A stretch of DNA of 64,000 nt from contig NZ_LGAA01000018.1 in assembly GCF_001294465.1 (NCBI RefSeq), forward strand, positions 62,001 through 126,000. Direction: 5' to 3'. Below the pieces are notes generated by a model. The model ran no database searches. It was not told where the DNA came from and saw only the letters and a list, made by a program, of their open reading frames with translations. Shown here in pieces: positions 1 to 9,421 of this stretch (the stretch's first letter is position 1; each line of letters starts with the position of its first letter). The translations under genes were made by a program, and so were the position numbers. The DNA is from Moellerella wisconsensis ATCC 35017. GTDB lineage: Bacteria > Pseudomonadota > Gammaproteobacteria > Enterobacterales > Enterobacteriaceae.

Positions 1-211
1 AACTAATAATATTCTTAATCGGATAAATTATGCTCACTTAGTCAATATAATCTAATAATGTCGCGATATGATAAATAAAGGATGCGTGATAAAACTCGCT
101 CTATGTGATTTTTGCCCGCTTATAAGGTGAGATATAGGACGAGTTAATAGAGAGTTTGATGGCTGGAAAGCGGCAAGATAACTTGTGGCTATACAACAGG
201 CAGAGCGTTGA

Positions 212-637
212 TTAACGCGACGCGCAATAGAATTGGCCCTGTTGCCAAAGTGCAATTGCAGTACGACTGGCTTCAAAATGTGGTTCTGGTAAATTATTGG
301 GATCGACCCACATTAGCTGAGCACATTTCTCCGGTTCCATAATTCGTGGCGCCGGTTCTCCAGTATATTCTGCATGTAAACATACAGAAATGGTATGTTT
401 ACCCTCTTCTTGGTAAGTTGTTAGATTATTTGATAGGCCGAAAACGTGAGGGTCGATAATCTGAATGCCAACTTCTTCGGCAATTTCTCGGATAGCACCG
501 GCTTCAAAGGTTTCCCCCGCTTCAAGGTGACCGCCGAAAATAGACCAGTAAGGAGCATGTTTACTGCTGCGTTTGCCCACCAATATTTTTCCTTGATGAT
601 TGCTAATAATGACGCCAATACCAACGACGACTGACAT
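212..637 (-). CDS. Nudix hydrolase, NUDT15-like (141 aa)
   Basis: Small Nudix-fold pyrophosphohydrolase that probably cleaves a nucleoside triphosphate or an oxidised nucleotide. The complete Nudix box is visible at residues 36-58: G36, E42, R50-E51, E54-E55 and G57 fit Gx5Ex7REUxEExGU, so the magnesium-binding acidic residues are intact. Length suits a single-domain house-cleaning enzyme. The N-terminal strand and the box resemble the NUDT15/MutT group more than NudJ, which also occurs in this window. It stands alone upstream of fruK, transcribed away from it, where fruB would be expected. Substrate cannot be told from the motif alone. Confidence 0.8.
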   Translation of the reverse strand: MSVVVGIGVIISNHQGKILVGKRSSKHAPYWSIFGGHLEAGETFEAGAIREIAEEVGIQIIDPHVFGLSNNLTTYQEEGKHTISVCLHAEYTGEPAPRIMEPEKCAQLMWVDPNNLPEPHFEASRTAIALWQQGQFYCASR

Positions 638-852
638 GTGCTGTTCTCTTTTATATTAATTAAATGGGTAGCGCTAGAATAGCATTGCTCAGCGTGAAAT
701 ATCACTGAGGTAATTGTGTTTTTAATGATATAACTATAATTTGTAGGAAATTATTTACTGTTAATGATTGGCTGATAACTATTTACTAAAAACTGGTCAT
801 TAATCAATAACGTTGTATTGCTGTGATCTGCTAAAAATGGAGAATTCCGGTT

Positions 853-1788
853 ATGACCCGCCGCGTTGCTACAATTACATTAAATCCTGCCTATGATCTC
901 ATTGGGCTTTGTCCTGAAATTGAAGTGGGTGAAGTGAATTTGGTTAGAACCGCTAGCCTAAATTCGGGGGGCAAGGGGATCAATGTTGCCAAAGTATTGC
1001 GAGATCTCGGCGTTGATATCACCGTTAGCGGCTTTATGGGCAAAGAGAACCAAGAAGAATTCCAACACTTTTTTAGTGAAAATGGTATGGCTAACCGTTT
1101 TTATATAGTCCCCGGCCGTACTCGGATTAACGTCAAGTTAACCGAGAAAAATAGCGACTCCACCGATTTTAATTTTTCAGGCTTTGAAATAAGCAAAGAA
1201 GATTGGAACCGGTTCTCTAGTGAATCACTCAGTTGGTTAGGGCATTTCGATATGGTGATTGTGAGCGGTAGCCTACCGAAAGGGGTTGATTTAGCTGATT
1301 TTACCCGTTGGATGACTAAACTACGTCAATTGTGCCCATGCATTATTTTTGACAGCAGCCGTGAGGCCTTAACAGCAGGCTTGCAAGCTTCTCCGTGGTT
1401 AGTGAAACCGAATCGTCACGAATTAGAAATGTGGGCAGGACGCAAATTACCCGAATTAAAAGATGTAATTGCCGCGGCTCATGAATTGCGTGATAAAGGT
1501 ATTGCTCATGTGGTCATTTCTCTGGGCGAAGAGGGCGCATTATGGGTGAATGCTTCCGGTTCTTGGCTAGCTAAACCGCCACATTGTGAGGTAATAAGCA
1601 CGGTGGGGGCGGGAGACTCAATGGTTGCAGGGCTGGTTTATGGCCTACTCAATGGTGAAACTAGTTCACATACTTTGCGTATGGCAACCGCTATTTCTGC
1701 GCTTTCTGTGTCGCAGCCTGATGTCGGTTTAACCAATCGCAACAAACTCGCTGAAATGATGAATAAAATCACACTGCAATCGATTTAG
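853..1788 (+). CDS. fruK: 1-phosphofructokinase FruK without its PTS partners
   Basis: PfkB/ribokinase-family kinase that phosphorylates fructose 1-phosphate to fructose 1,6-bisphosphate in the cytoplasm. The N-terminus (RRVATITLNPAYDL), the glycine-rich substrate loop near residues 39-42 and the GAGD catalytic motif at 252-255 (base Asp255) closely match E. coli FruK along all 311 residues, so the protein looks full length. In E. coli, fruK lies between fruB and fruA. Here a Nudix gene lies upstream and nfo follows convergently, so neither PTS gene is present. The kinase may use fructose 1-phosphate from a transporter elsewhere, or it may be a relic with another substrate. Confidence 0.9.
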   Translation: MTRRVATITLNPAYDLIGLCPEIEVGEVNLVRTASLNSGGKGINVAKVLRDLGVDITVSGFMGKENQEEFQHFFSENGMANRFYIVPGRTRINVKLTEKNSDSTDFNFSGFEISKEDWNRFSSESLSWLGHFDMVIVSGSLPKGVDLADFTRWMTKLRQLCPCIIFDSSREALTAGLQASPWLVKPNRHELEMWAGRKLPELKDVIAAAHELRDKGIAHVVISLGEEGALWVNASGSWLAKPPHCEVISTVGAGDSMVAGLVYGLLNGETSSHTLRMATAISALSVSQPDVGLTNRNKLAEMMNKITLQSI

Positions 1789-1868
1789 TCATATATTAGA
1801 TTAGTATTCGGCGAGCTATTATTTATTAATTAAATCAATTTATTGCTGGATTATGTGCTGAAAATTAA

Positions 1869-1923
1869 AAAGCCTGATCAGCTTGATCCCGTCAAGTGGG
1901 ATACTTCATTGTGATCGGGCTTT
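1869..1923. terminator. Nested hairpin between convergent fruK and nfo
   Basis: Outer arms AAAGCCTGATCA (1869-1880) and TGATCGGGCTTT (1912-1923) pair over 12 bp with one G-U. The loop itself can form CTTGA/TCAAG (1882-1886 with 1892-1896) or ATCCC/GGGAT. Flanking T and A runs are short on both sides. It sits midway between two convergent genes, so a bidirectional terminator is likely. Confidence 0.55.
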
Positions 1924-1987
1924 GATATAAGATAAAATTGAATTATTTAGTCAATCACAGGAGAGCTATTCATCAATAGCCCCTATT

Positions 1988-2830
1988 TCAAGCTTGTTGT
2001 GCTTTTAACCAGGCAATTTCTTCTGGCCAAATATCCGGATTAATAGTTTCTAAAATAAGCGGAATATGATCAAACCGAGCATCCTGCATAATATAGCGAA
2101 AAGGTGTATGGCCAATATTGCCCATTCCTAAGCTGTGATGGCGGTCAACTCGGCTGGCATATTCACTTTTTGCATCATTTAAATGCATAGCTTTGAGATA
2201 CTCGAAGCCGACAATGTCAGAAAATTGCTGGAAAGTAAGTTCACAATTTTCAACAGTACGCAGATCATAGCCCGCAGCAAACGCATGACAAGTATCGATA
2301 CATACTCCAACACGTTGTTTATCTTCTACTTTATCTATAATCGCAGCCAGATGCTCAAATTTGAATCCTAAATTAGTTCCTTGCCCAGCTGTATTTTCGA
2401 TGACTGCGGTAACTCCCTCGGTTTTATCTAATGCAATGTTGATTGATTCCGCTATCCGCGCTAAGCAGGCATCGATATCAATTTTATGCAAATGGCTGCC
2501 GGGGTGGAAATTCAATAACCCAATACCTAATTGCTCACAGCGTTGAATTTCATCGATAAAGGCCAGGCGTGATTTTTCTAATGCTTCGGCTTCGGGATGC
2601 CCTAAATTAATTAAATAGCTATCATGCGGTAAAATTTGCTGTTTACCAAAACCGTATTTTTGACAGTTTTGTTTAAAACGTTCAATGATTTCTGGTTTTA
2701 ATTCAGCGGCTTTCCATTGGCGTTGATTCTTGGTGAACAACGCAAAAGCGGTTGCATTAATCTCATGAGCGCGGGTCACGGCCTGATCAACTCCCCCCGC
2801 AGCGCTAACATGTGCTCCAACGTATTTCAT
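1988..2830 (-). CDS. nfo: Endonuclease IV (AP endonuclease)
   Basis: Zinc-dependent apurinic/apyrimidinic endonuclease of base excision repair, also active on 3'-blocked ends. It is a TIM-barrel AP2Ec protein of 280 aa that matches E. coli Nfo throughout. Visible family motifs include GAHVSAAGG at the N-terminus, [36 protein letters not shown] and LETINPD, which carry the His, Glu and Asp ligands of the three-zinc site. Two adjacent ATG codons occur; the second (2830) is chosen because it lies better spaced from AAGGAG and matches the family start. It is followed by yeiH on the same strand, as in the E. coli lysP-yeiE-yeiH-nfo block. Confidence 0.95.
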   Translation of the reverse strand: MKYVGAHVSAAGGVDQAVTRAHEINATAFALFTKNQRQWKAAELKPEIIERFKQNCQKYGFGKQQILPHDSYLINLGHPEAEALEKSRLAFIDEIQRCEQLGIGLLNFHPGSHLHKIDIDACLARIAESINIALDKTEGVTAVIENTAGQGTNLGFKFEHLAAIIDKVEDKQRVGVCIDTCHAFAAGYDLRTVENCELTFQQFSDIVGFEYLKAMHLNDAKSEYASRVDRHHSLGMGNIGHTPFRYIMQDARFDHIPLILETINPDIWPEEIAWLKAQQA

Positions 2831-2944
2831 CATTCACTCCTTATTTTTCGACAGTATGCCATTATAAGTTGAATAAATGAAATCGGCTGGAACCATTGAG
2901 ATCCCAGCCGAGATAGATGATTGAATTTTGGGCTATTATCGCGA

Positions 2945-4027
2945 TTAGCTAAACAGATATTGAATTGCCCCATTAATCGCTAAGCCGCCAATAATTAACC
3001 AAAAGAACAGGATTAATGCCATTAAAATTGGTTTAACGCCGGCTTGGCGGATGGCACTAACATGGGTCGTTAATCCTAATGCTACCATTGCCATAGCTAA
3101 TAATATGGTATCTAAACTAATAATGTATTGAACCACTGTTGCCGGCAATAAATTAAATGAGTTAAACCCAGCCATTAAGATAAAAATTACCGCAAACCAA
3201 GGAATTGTAATTTTTCTCTGTTGAGGCTCTCCGGCATGAGCCTGTTGTTTACGACTCAAATATGCCGATAAGATGATTAAAAACGGTGCCAGCATCATCA
3301 CTCGGATCATTTTAGTGATCACTGCGGCATTTTCAGCCTCGGTACCCACAGCATGCCCAATCGCCACAACTTGAGCGACTTCGTGTACAGTGGAACCCGC
3401 AAAAATTCCAAAGGTTTCTTGGTTAGCCGGTAACCAATCTAAATAGGCATTTAATTGGTATAACCACGGATAAACGAAGATAGCAATTGTACCGAAAATA
3501 ACTACGGTAGATACTGCGACAGCGACCTTGCTGGCTTCAGCTTTTACTACGGGTTCGGCTGCCATAACTGCGGCTGCCCCACAAATACTGCTGCCGGCAC
3601 CAATTAATAAGGTAGTCTGTTCATCCAGCTTAAATACTTTGCGGCCTAACCATAGTGCAATCAAAAATGTTGAAGTTAACGTTAAGGCATCAATTAATAA
3701 GCCGGTAGCACCGACATCGGTAATTTGCTGAAATGTCAGGCGAAAGCCGTATAAAATAATCCCTGCACGCAGTAAATAATGTTTAGCAAATTTTATTCCA
3801 TCGTCACATACTGGTTTTACTTGGGTGTAAAAGCTATTACCCACGATGATCCCCAGCAATATCGCTAAGGTTAATGCCCCTAACCCAACATTAGAAAACC
3901 AATGTAGATTGCCAAGATAAATTGCGATAGCGGTGAGAATTGCCGCTAAGATTAATCCAGGGATCAGTGCAAACACTGTGGATAATCTTGAGGCCGTTGC
4001 CGGCATTTTAGTCTTTAGCTCTGTCAT
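2945..4027 (-). CDS. yeiH: YeiH/UPF0324 inner membrane protein
   Basis: Polytopic membrane protein of 360 aa in the UPF0324 (Cons_hypoth698) family, with about ten hydrophobic segments. Family hallmarks are visible: [24 protein letters not shown] and the [14 protein letters not shown] segment. Function is not firmly established; related proteins are proposed sulfonate or anion exporters. It is divergent from yeiE, a LysR regulator, and this divergent arrangement is typical of a LysR protein and its target. About 115 bp separate it from nfo downstream. Confidence 0.88.
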   Translation of the reverse strand: MTELKTKMPATASRLSTVFALIPGLILAAILTAIAIYLGNLHWFSNVGLGALTLAILLGIIVGNSFYTQVKPVCDDGIKFAKHYLLRAGIILYGFRLTFQQITDVGATGLLIDALTLTSTFLIALWLGRKVFKLDEQTTLLIGAGSSICGAAAVMAAEPVVKAEASKVAVAVSTVVIFGTIAIFVYPWLYQLNAYLDWLPANQETFGIFAGSTVHEVAQVVAIGHAVGTEAENAAVITKMIRVMMLAPFLIILSAYLSRKQQAHAGEPQQRKITIPWFAVIFILMAGFNSFNLLPATVVQYIISLDTILLAMAMVALGLTTHVSAIRQAGVKPILMALILFFWLIIGGLAINGAIQYLFS

Positions 4028-4220
4028 AGTTGGTCTCTCGTTATGCTTATAACGGTTAATTACAGTGATATCCCTCGGTAAATCTAACGTTATTTAATTA
4101 CCTACAGATATCAACTTAAGGGGATATGTGATTTAGGAATAAGCATATAACAAAATTATTAATAAAATAAATTCATTATTCAAGTATAATTAATCGATAA
4201 AATAGATTATCAACTAAATG

Positions 4221-4267
4221 TTTGTAACTTACTGAGATATAGCTAATATTAACATTATCGTTACAAA
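4221..4267. promoter_or_regulatory. Inverted repeat in the yeiH-yeiE divergent promoter region
   Basis: TTTGTAAC at 4221-4228 and its exact inverse GTTACAAA at 4260-4267 lie in the 269-bp gap between divergent yeiH and yeiE. The spacing of about 39 bp between arm centres and the divergent setting would suit a LysR-type regulator binding as a multimer. YeiE binding is inferred only from position. Confidence 0.35.
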
Positions 4268-4296
4268 TGAATGCAATGTGAGCGAGGCGGGAATTT

Positions 4297-5163
4297 ATGC
4301 GTATTACACTCAGGCAACTGGAAGTTTTTACTGAAGTATTAAAAAGTGGCTCCACAACGCAAGCATCGCAATCACTGGCGTTATCGCAATCTGCAGTAAG
4401 TGCCTCTTTGACGGATTTAGAAAGTCAGTTAGGCGTGCAATTATTTGATAGAGTAGGTAAGCGGCTAGTAACCAATGAGCATGGCCGCTTATTGTATCCC
4501 AAAGCGTTAGCACTATTAGAGCGAGCTTTTGAAGTTGAACAATTATTTAAAAAAGAGATGGGGGCAGTACGCCTAGCGGCTAGTACCACTATCGGTAATT
4601 ATATGCTGCCAGAAATGTTAGCTCATTACCGCCATGATCATCCTGATATCCCCTTAGAATTGAATATTAGCAATACGGAAGAGGTGATCCGCTCAGTATT
4701 AGAATTTCGAGTGGATGTGGGGTTAATTGAAGGTGCGTGCCATAGCCCTGAATTAATTACTCAGCCGTGGTTAAAAGATGAATTAGTTATATTTGCTGCA
4801 CCGTCGAATCCATTAGCCAATAGAACGATTAGCTTAGAAGATTTAAAACAGGCATCGTGGATTTTGCGCGAACGCGGCTCGGGTACACGAGATGTACTTG
4901 ACCAACTGTTATTCGCGCAATTACCCGGGTTTCATATTTTGATGGAGTTAGGTAACTCAGAAGCGATTAAACATGCGGTACGTTATGGCATGGGTATCAG
5001 TTGTTTATCTCGCCGAGTTATTGCTGAACAACTGACTAATGGATCGCTGGTGGAATTAACTGTGCCTGGATTGCAATTATCTCGCCTCTTGTATTTGATT
5101 TATCATCGTCAAAAACATCTCTCTAATGGTATTCGTAGTTTGTTAAGTTATTGCCGTGAATAA
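4297..5163 (+). CDS. yeiE: LysR-family regulator YeiE
   Basis: LysR-type transcription regulator, 288 aa. The winged helix-turn-helix occupies roughly residues 1-62 ([20 protein letters not shown], then [14 protein letters not shown]), followed by a linker helix and a LysR substrate-binding domain to the C-terminus. In E. coli, YeiE has been linked to lysP and to iron or sulfite-related control. Here it lies between divergent yeiH and downstream lysP, which keeps the E. coli order. A candidate operator (inverted repeat at 4221-4267) lies just upstream. The ligand is not evident from the sequence. Confidence 0.9.
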   Translation: MRITLRQLEVFTEVLKSGSTTQASQSLALSQSAVSASLTDLESQLGVQLFDRVGKRLVTNEHGRLLYPKALALLERAFEVEQLFKKEMGAVRLAASTTIGNYMLPEMLAHYRHDHPDIPLELNISNTEEVIRSVLEFRVDVGLIEGACHSPELITQPWLKDELVIFAAPSNPLANRTISLEDLKQASWILRERGSGTRDVLDQLLFAQLPGFHILMELGNSEAIKHAVRYGMGISCLSRRVIAEQLTNGSLVELTVPGLQLSRLLYLIYHRQKHLSNGIRSLLSYCRE

Positions 5164-5397
5164 ATTTAATAGGCTTAACCAATCAATAGTTATCTTCCTA
5201 TATAAATGAAGGAGGCCAGCTGTTTACGGTGAGTTGGTTGTATTTTGTGCAAAATAGATGGCGGTTATGATGGTTTTACTAATAATTTCCCCGCGATCAT
5301 GAAGGTATCTTATAACAGGACTAAGTTTCTTAGACTCGTCAGAATGTTTTGCTAGAATCGCGGCATTATTAGTTAGAAAAAGAAAAACAGGATACTG

Positions 5398-6885
5398 ATG
5401 TCAGAACAACCAACTAGCGGAGCGCATCCAGGCCCGCAAAGATTACGTCGAGAATTAAAATCGCGACATCTCGCTATGATAGCGATTGGCGGCTCAATTG
5501 GTACTGGATTATTTGTGGCCTCTGGTGCGACTGTGGCTGAAGCTGGCCCTGGTGGCGCGCTACTTTCATATGCGATTATTGGCTTGATGGTCTATTTTTT
5601 AATGACCAGTCTGGGCGAATTAGCTGCATATATGCCAGTTTCTGGGTCTTTTGCAACCTATGGTGCCAAATATGTCGATGAAGGTTTTGGTTTCGCTTTA
5701 GGCTGGAACTATTGGTATAACTGGGCAGTAACTATCGCGGTTGACTTAGTTGCCGCGCAATTAGTGATGACCTATTGGTTCCCAGATACTCCGGGCTGGA
5801 TTTGGAGTGCGCTGTTTTTAGCGATTATTTTCTTGCTCAACTATATTTCAGTCAAAGGCTTCGGTGAAGCGGAATATTGGTTCTCTCTTATCAAAGTTAC
5901 CACGGTTGTCATCTTTATTGTTGTCGGTGTTATGATGATTTTTGGTATCATGGATGGGGCTGAAGATGCCGGTTGGCATAATTGGACCTTGGGAGATGCT
6001 CCGTTTGTTGGTGGTTTTGCCTCGATGATTGGTGTAGCAATGATCGTCGGATTCTCGTTCCAAGGTACTGAATTAATAGGTATTGCTGCTGGAGAATCAA
6101 AAGATCCGGCTAAAAATATTCCTAAAGCGGTACGTAAAGTCTTTTGGCGTATCTTATTATTTTATATTTTTGCTATTTTGATTATCAGCTTAATTATTCC
6201 TTATACCGATCCTAATTTATTACGTAATGATGTAAGCGATATAAGCGTTAGTCCATTTACCTTAGTATTTCAAAATGCCGGATTGCTGTCCGCAGCGGCT
6301 GTGATGAATGCTGTTATCTTAACCGCGGTATTATCGGCGGGTAACTCTGGTATGTATGCATCAACGCGTATGCTGTATACCTTGGCGAAAGAAGGTAAAG
6401 CACCACGTATTTTCTCTCGTCTATCGAAAGGCGGCGTACCACGTTACGCACTGATAGCGACTACGGTGGTTGCTAGTTTATGTTTTGTCAGTTCACTAGG
6501 CGACGATAAAACGGTTTACTTATGGTTATTAAATACCTCGGGCATGACCGGCTTTATTGCTTGGTTGGGTATTGCGATTAGCCATTATCGCTTCCGTCGC
6601 GGCTATGTGGCTCAGGGTAAAGATTTAAATGACTTACCTTATCGCTCAGGTTTTTTCCCTATCGGACCTATTTTTGCCTTTGTTCTGTGCTTAGTGATCA
6701 CTTTAGGACAAAACTATCAGGCATTTTTGGAAGATAAAATTGACTGGGTAGGGGCAGTAGCCACCTATATTGGATTACCCTTATTTTTAGTTATTTGGTT
6801 CGGTTATAAAGCGGTGAAGAAAACTCGGATTGTCCGCTACAAAGAGATGGAGTTCCCTACCTACCAAGAAAATTTGGATAAATAA
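5398..6885 (+). CDS. lysP: Lysine-specific permease LysP
   Basis: Amino acid:proton symporter of the APC superfamily, 495 aa with 12 predicted membrane helices, importing L-lysine across the inner membrane. The N-terminal motif RELKSRHLAMIAIGGSIGTG and the FQGTELIGIAAGES segment in TM6 are typical of LysP. In E. coli, LysP also senses lysine for CadC. The start ATG lies 234 bp beyond yeiE, and a strong terminator follows, so it is likely a single-gene unit. A loose -10 (TAGAAT, 5353-5358) is visible upstream but its -35 is poor. Confidence 0.93.
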   Translation: MSEQPTSGAHPGPQRLRRELKSRHLAMIAIGGSIGTGLFVASGATVAEAGPGGALLSYAIIGLMVYFLMTSLGELAAYMPVSGSFATYGAKYVDEGFGFALGWNYWYNWAVTIAVDLVAAQLVMTYWFPDTPGWIWSALFLAIIFLLNYISVKGFGEAEYWFSLIKVTTVVIFIVVGVMMIFGIMDGAEDAGWHNWTLGDAPFVGGFASMIGVAMIVGFSFQGTELIGIAAGESKDPAKNIPKAVRKVFWRILLFYIFAILIISLIIPYTDPNLLRNDVSDISVSPFTLVFQNAGLLSAAAVMNAVILTAVLSAGNSGMYASTRMLYTLAKEGKAPRIFSRLSKGGVPRYALIATTVVASLCFVSSLGDDKTVYLWLLNTSGMTGFIAWLGIAISHYRFRRGYVAQGKDLNDLPYRSGFFPIGPIFAFVLCLVITLGQNYQAFLEDKIDWVGAVATYIGLPLFLVIWFGYKAVKKTRIVRYKEMEFPTYQENLDK

Positions 6886-6913
6886 AATCTTTTTTAGCGT
6901 TATTCGGTGATAC

Positions 6914-6949
6914 AAAAAACCCCCTGAGATTTCATCAGGGGGTTTTTTT
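6914..6949 (+). terminator. Rho-independent terminator of lysP
   Basis: CCCCCTGA (6920-6927) pairs with TCAGGGGG (6935-6942), flanked by an A-run and followed by seven T residues. It lies about 30 bp after the lysP stop codon. Confidence 0.9.
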
Positions 6950-7113
6950 ATATTAAAATAAAAATATCTTTAGACGAGTAAACGATATTCTAGATACATG
7001 ATAGTCATCATGTGGTTGATTATTTATTCGGCTAAATCGAAGGAAATAGGATAAAAAACGACAATAAGCTTCACATTTATGCACTCTCTACTGATTTATG
7101 ACGCCAATCGTAT

Positions 7114-7128
7114 TGATAAGTATTATTA
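7114..7128. promoter_or_regulatory. Fur box before the iron ABC operon
   Basis: TGATAAGTATTATTA matches the 7-1-7 Fur consensus TGATAATnATTATCA at 12 of 14 positions. It ends about 50 bp before the GTG start of the binding-protein gene, where a Fur dimer would block transcription in iron-replete cells. This is a match by eye, with no scoring matrix applied. Confidence 0.6.
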
Positions 7129-7179
7129 TTTGCTTTATTGTTAGGGCACTTTGTTTTCAGGCAAAAGAGAGCGTATTCC

Positions 7180-8313
7180 GTGAGACGACATTTCACTCCT
7201 ATCACTAAGACGATTAGTGTTGCATTATTGGCTGGCGTCGGTTTATTTGCTAGCGTTACTGCGTGGGCAACCACCGTTGTTGATGCGGCTGGCCGTACCG
7301 TAGAAGTACCTGATAATGTAAACCGCATCTTGTTAGGTGAAGGGCGTTTATTTAGTGCCGTCGCGTTATTGGAAGGTGATAAACCGTTATCTCGCATAGT
7401 GGGATGGCAAGGTGATTTACGTAAGCTCGATCCCCAAACTTATGCTGTTTATCGCGATAAATTCCCAGAAATTGACAATATTCCATTGATTGGTGGCACC
7501 AGTGCAGACAGTGTTAGCTCAGAGAAAGTGCTGACTCTAAATCCAGATGTCGCGATTTTTGGTTTATCAGGCCATGGTCCGGGTAAAAATAGTGAACTAG
7601 TCGGGCAGTTAGAAAAAGCCGGCATCCCGGTAGTATTTGTCGATTTTCGTAATGAACCACTTAAAAATACCTTACCTAGCATGAATATTCTGGGTAAAGC
7701 GCTTAACCGTGAACAAAAAGCGCAACAATTTGCTGAGTTTTATCAACAGCAACAAGATAGAGTAACCAATATTACCGCCAAAATAGCCGAAGATAAAAAA
7801 CCGACTGTATTTATTGATTTACGCGCAGGATCATTTGAAGATTGTTGTTCTACTGCCGGCAATGGTAATCTCGGCAATTTTATTGATTTAGCCGGCGGTA
7901 AAAATATCGCTAAGCATGTATTACCGGGGCCGCTAGGCTCAATTAATTTAGAAAAAGTGATCGCTGAAGATCCGTCGATTTATATTGTGACTGGGGCAAA
8001 GGCTCCGGGCAGTAAAGAAGCTGGTGTACAGCTTGGGGCACAAAGTACGGTTGATGCCGCGAAAGCCAGCCTGAAAAAAATCACTGAGCGTAAAGGTATT
8101 AGCTCGTTATCGGCGGTAAAAGAGGGACGTGATTATGCAATTTGGCATAATTATTATAATTCCCCTTATAACGTGATAGCGACCCAAGTTTTTGCTAAGT
8201 GGTTCTATCCTGAGCAATTTTCGACCCTCGATCCACAAAAAACACTCGAAGAGCTACACAGTAAATTCTTAGCGGTTGAACCGACCGGTGTTTATTGGAT
8301 AAGCGAAAAGTAA
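7180..8313 (+). CDS. Periplasmic iron-complex binding protein of an ABC importer
   Basis: Class III periplasmic binding protein (BtuF/FepB/TroA type) with a signal peptide (RRHFTPITKTISVALLAG core and cleavage near AWA-TTVV), then two lobes joined by a long helix. It probably delivers a ferric siderophore or related chelate to the permease encoded next. The GTG at 7180 is preferred over an upstream TTG (7138) because it follows a GAGAG-like site and gives a normal signal peptide, 377 aa in all. Large size and the VDAAGRTVEVPDNVNRI start recall the Yiu/ViuP-like group. The ligand is not known. The permease gene starts 13 bp downstream. Confidence 0.82.
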   Translation: MRRHFTPITKTISVALLAGVGLFASVTAWATTVVDAAGRTVEVPDNVNRILLGEGRLFSAVALLEGDKPLSRIVGWQGDLRKLDPQTYAVYRDKFPEIDNIPLIGGTSADSVSSEKVLTLNPDVAIFGLSGHGPGKNSELVGQLEKAGIPVVFVDFRNEPLKNTLPSMNILGKALNREQKAQQFAEFYQQQQDRVTNITAKIAEDKKPTVFIDLRAGSFEDCCSTAGNGNLGNFIDLAGGKNIAKHVLPGPLGSINLEKVIAEDPSIYIVTGAKAPGSKEAGVQLGAQSTVDAAKASLKKITERKGISSLSAVKEGRDYAIWHNYYNSPYNVIATQVFAKWFYPEQFSTLDPQKTLEELHSKFLAVEPTGVYWISEK

Positions 8314-8326
8314 TTAGGTAATTATC

Positions 8327-9421
8327 ATGAGTATTACCACCGAACCTTTAGCCTCGATTAAATCGACGGTTGAAGAGCATGAACAAGGTATTAAAAGTCA
8401 CTATCGCCAGCTGCTACGCCGTCGAGTAATGTTGATGCTATTGATTATTGCCTTTATCGTAGTATCGCTGATAATTGATTTCACCTTGGGACCCTCAGGG
8501 CTGTCGCTGGAAAAACTGTGGCAAACACTGACTTCGCCAGCATCAGTTGACGCAGGAACCCGGGTTATTGTGTGGGACATTCGCTTACCTTATGCCTTAA
8601 TGGCCGTGGTGATCGGTATGGCACTGGGTTTAGCCGGTGCAGAGATGCAAACTATTCTGAATAATCCTTTAGCCAGTCCTTTTACGCTGGGTGTTTCTAA
8701 TGCGGCGGCTTTTGGTGCGGCATTGGCAATTGTCTCGGGGATAGGTATTCCAGGGGTGCCTGATCAATGGTTTATCTCGGCGAATGCCTTTATTTTTGCT
8801 TTAATTGCGGCGTTAATGCTAGATGGTGTGACTCGCTGGACAGGGGTTGCGACCTCAGGCGTGGTGTTGTTTGGTATCGCATTAGTATTTACCTTCAACG
8901 CATTAGTCTCAATGATGCAGTTTATTGCCACAGAAGATACTTTGCAGGGATTGGTTTTCTGGACCATGGGCAGTTTAACAAAAGCCACCTGGATTAAACT
9001 CGGTGTGATGGCGCTGGCATTATTGGTTATTTTCCCAATATCGATGCTCAATTCGTGGAAATTAACCGCTCTACGTTTAGGTGAAGATAGGGCGATTAGT
9101 TTCGGTATTGATGTGCGTCGTTTACGCTTAGGCACGTTATTACGGATTAGTATTTTATCGGCATTAGCGGTGGCATTTGTGGGGCCGATTGCCTTTATCG
9201 GCTTAGTTGCTCCTCATATCGCGCGTTTAATGTTTGGCGAAGATCATCGTTTCTATTTACCGGCAAGTGCATTAATTGGTGCGGTAATTTTGTCATTGGC
9301 TTCAATAGCTTCGAAGAATATCATTCCTGGAGTGATTATTCCTGTTGGGATTGTGACTTCATTAGTGGGCGTTCCGTTTTTCTTGAGTATCATTTTACGT
9401 CACAGAGGTAATGTTTCATGA
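8327..9421 (+). CDS. FecCD-family iron ABC transporter permease
   Basis: Integral membrane subunit of an iron-complex importer, 364 aa, with the usual ten or so helices of the FecCD/BtuC family. Visible signatures are WDIRLPYALMAVVIGMALGL, the NPLASPFTLGVSNAA segment, and the ATPase-coupling stretch GPIAFIGLVAPHIARLMFG near residue 285. It works as a homodimer in the inner membrane with the ATPase encoded next. Its stop codon overlaps the start of the ATPase gene by 4 bp, implying translational coupling. Confidence 0.9.
   Translation: MSITTEPLASIKSTVEEHEQGIKSHYRQLLRRRVMLMLLIIAFIVVSLIIDFTLGPSGLSLEKLWQTLTSPASVDAGTRVIVWDIRLPYALMAVVIGMALGLAGAEMQTILNNPLASPFTLGVSNAAAFGAALAIVSGIGIPGVPDQWFISANAFIFALIAALMLDGVTRWTGVATSGVVLFGIALVFTFNALVSMMQFIATEDTLQGLVFWTMGSLTKATWIKLGVMALALLVIFPISMLNSWKLTALRLGEDRAISFGIDVRRLRLGTLLRISILSALAVAFVGPIAFIGLVAPHIARLMFGEDHRFYLPASALIGAVILSLASIASKNIIPGVIIPVGIVTSLVGVPFFLSIILRHRGNVS

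Noticed and set aside
52-276. Minus-strand ORF at the left end
   Set aside because: It overlaps the end of the Nudix gene in another frame and has no similarity that I recognise.
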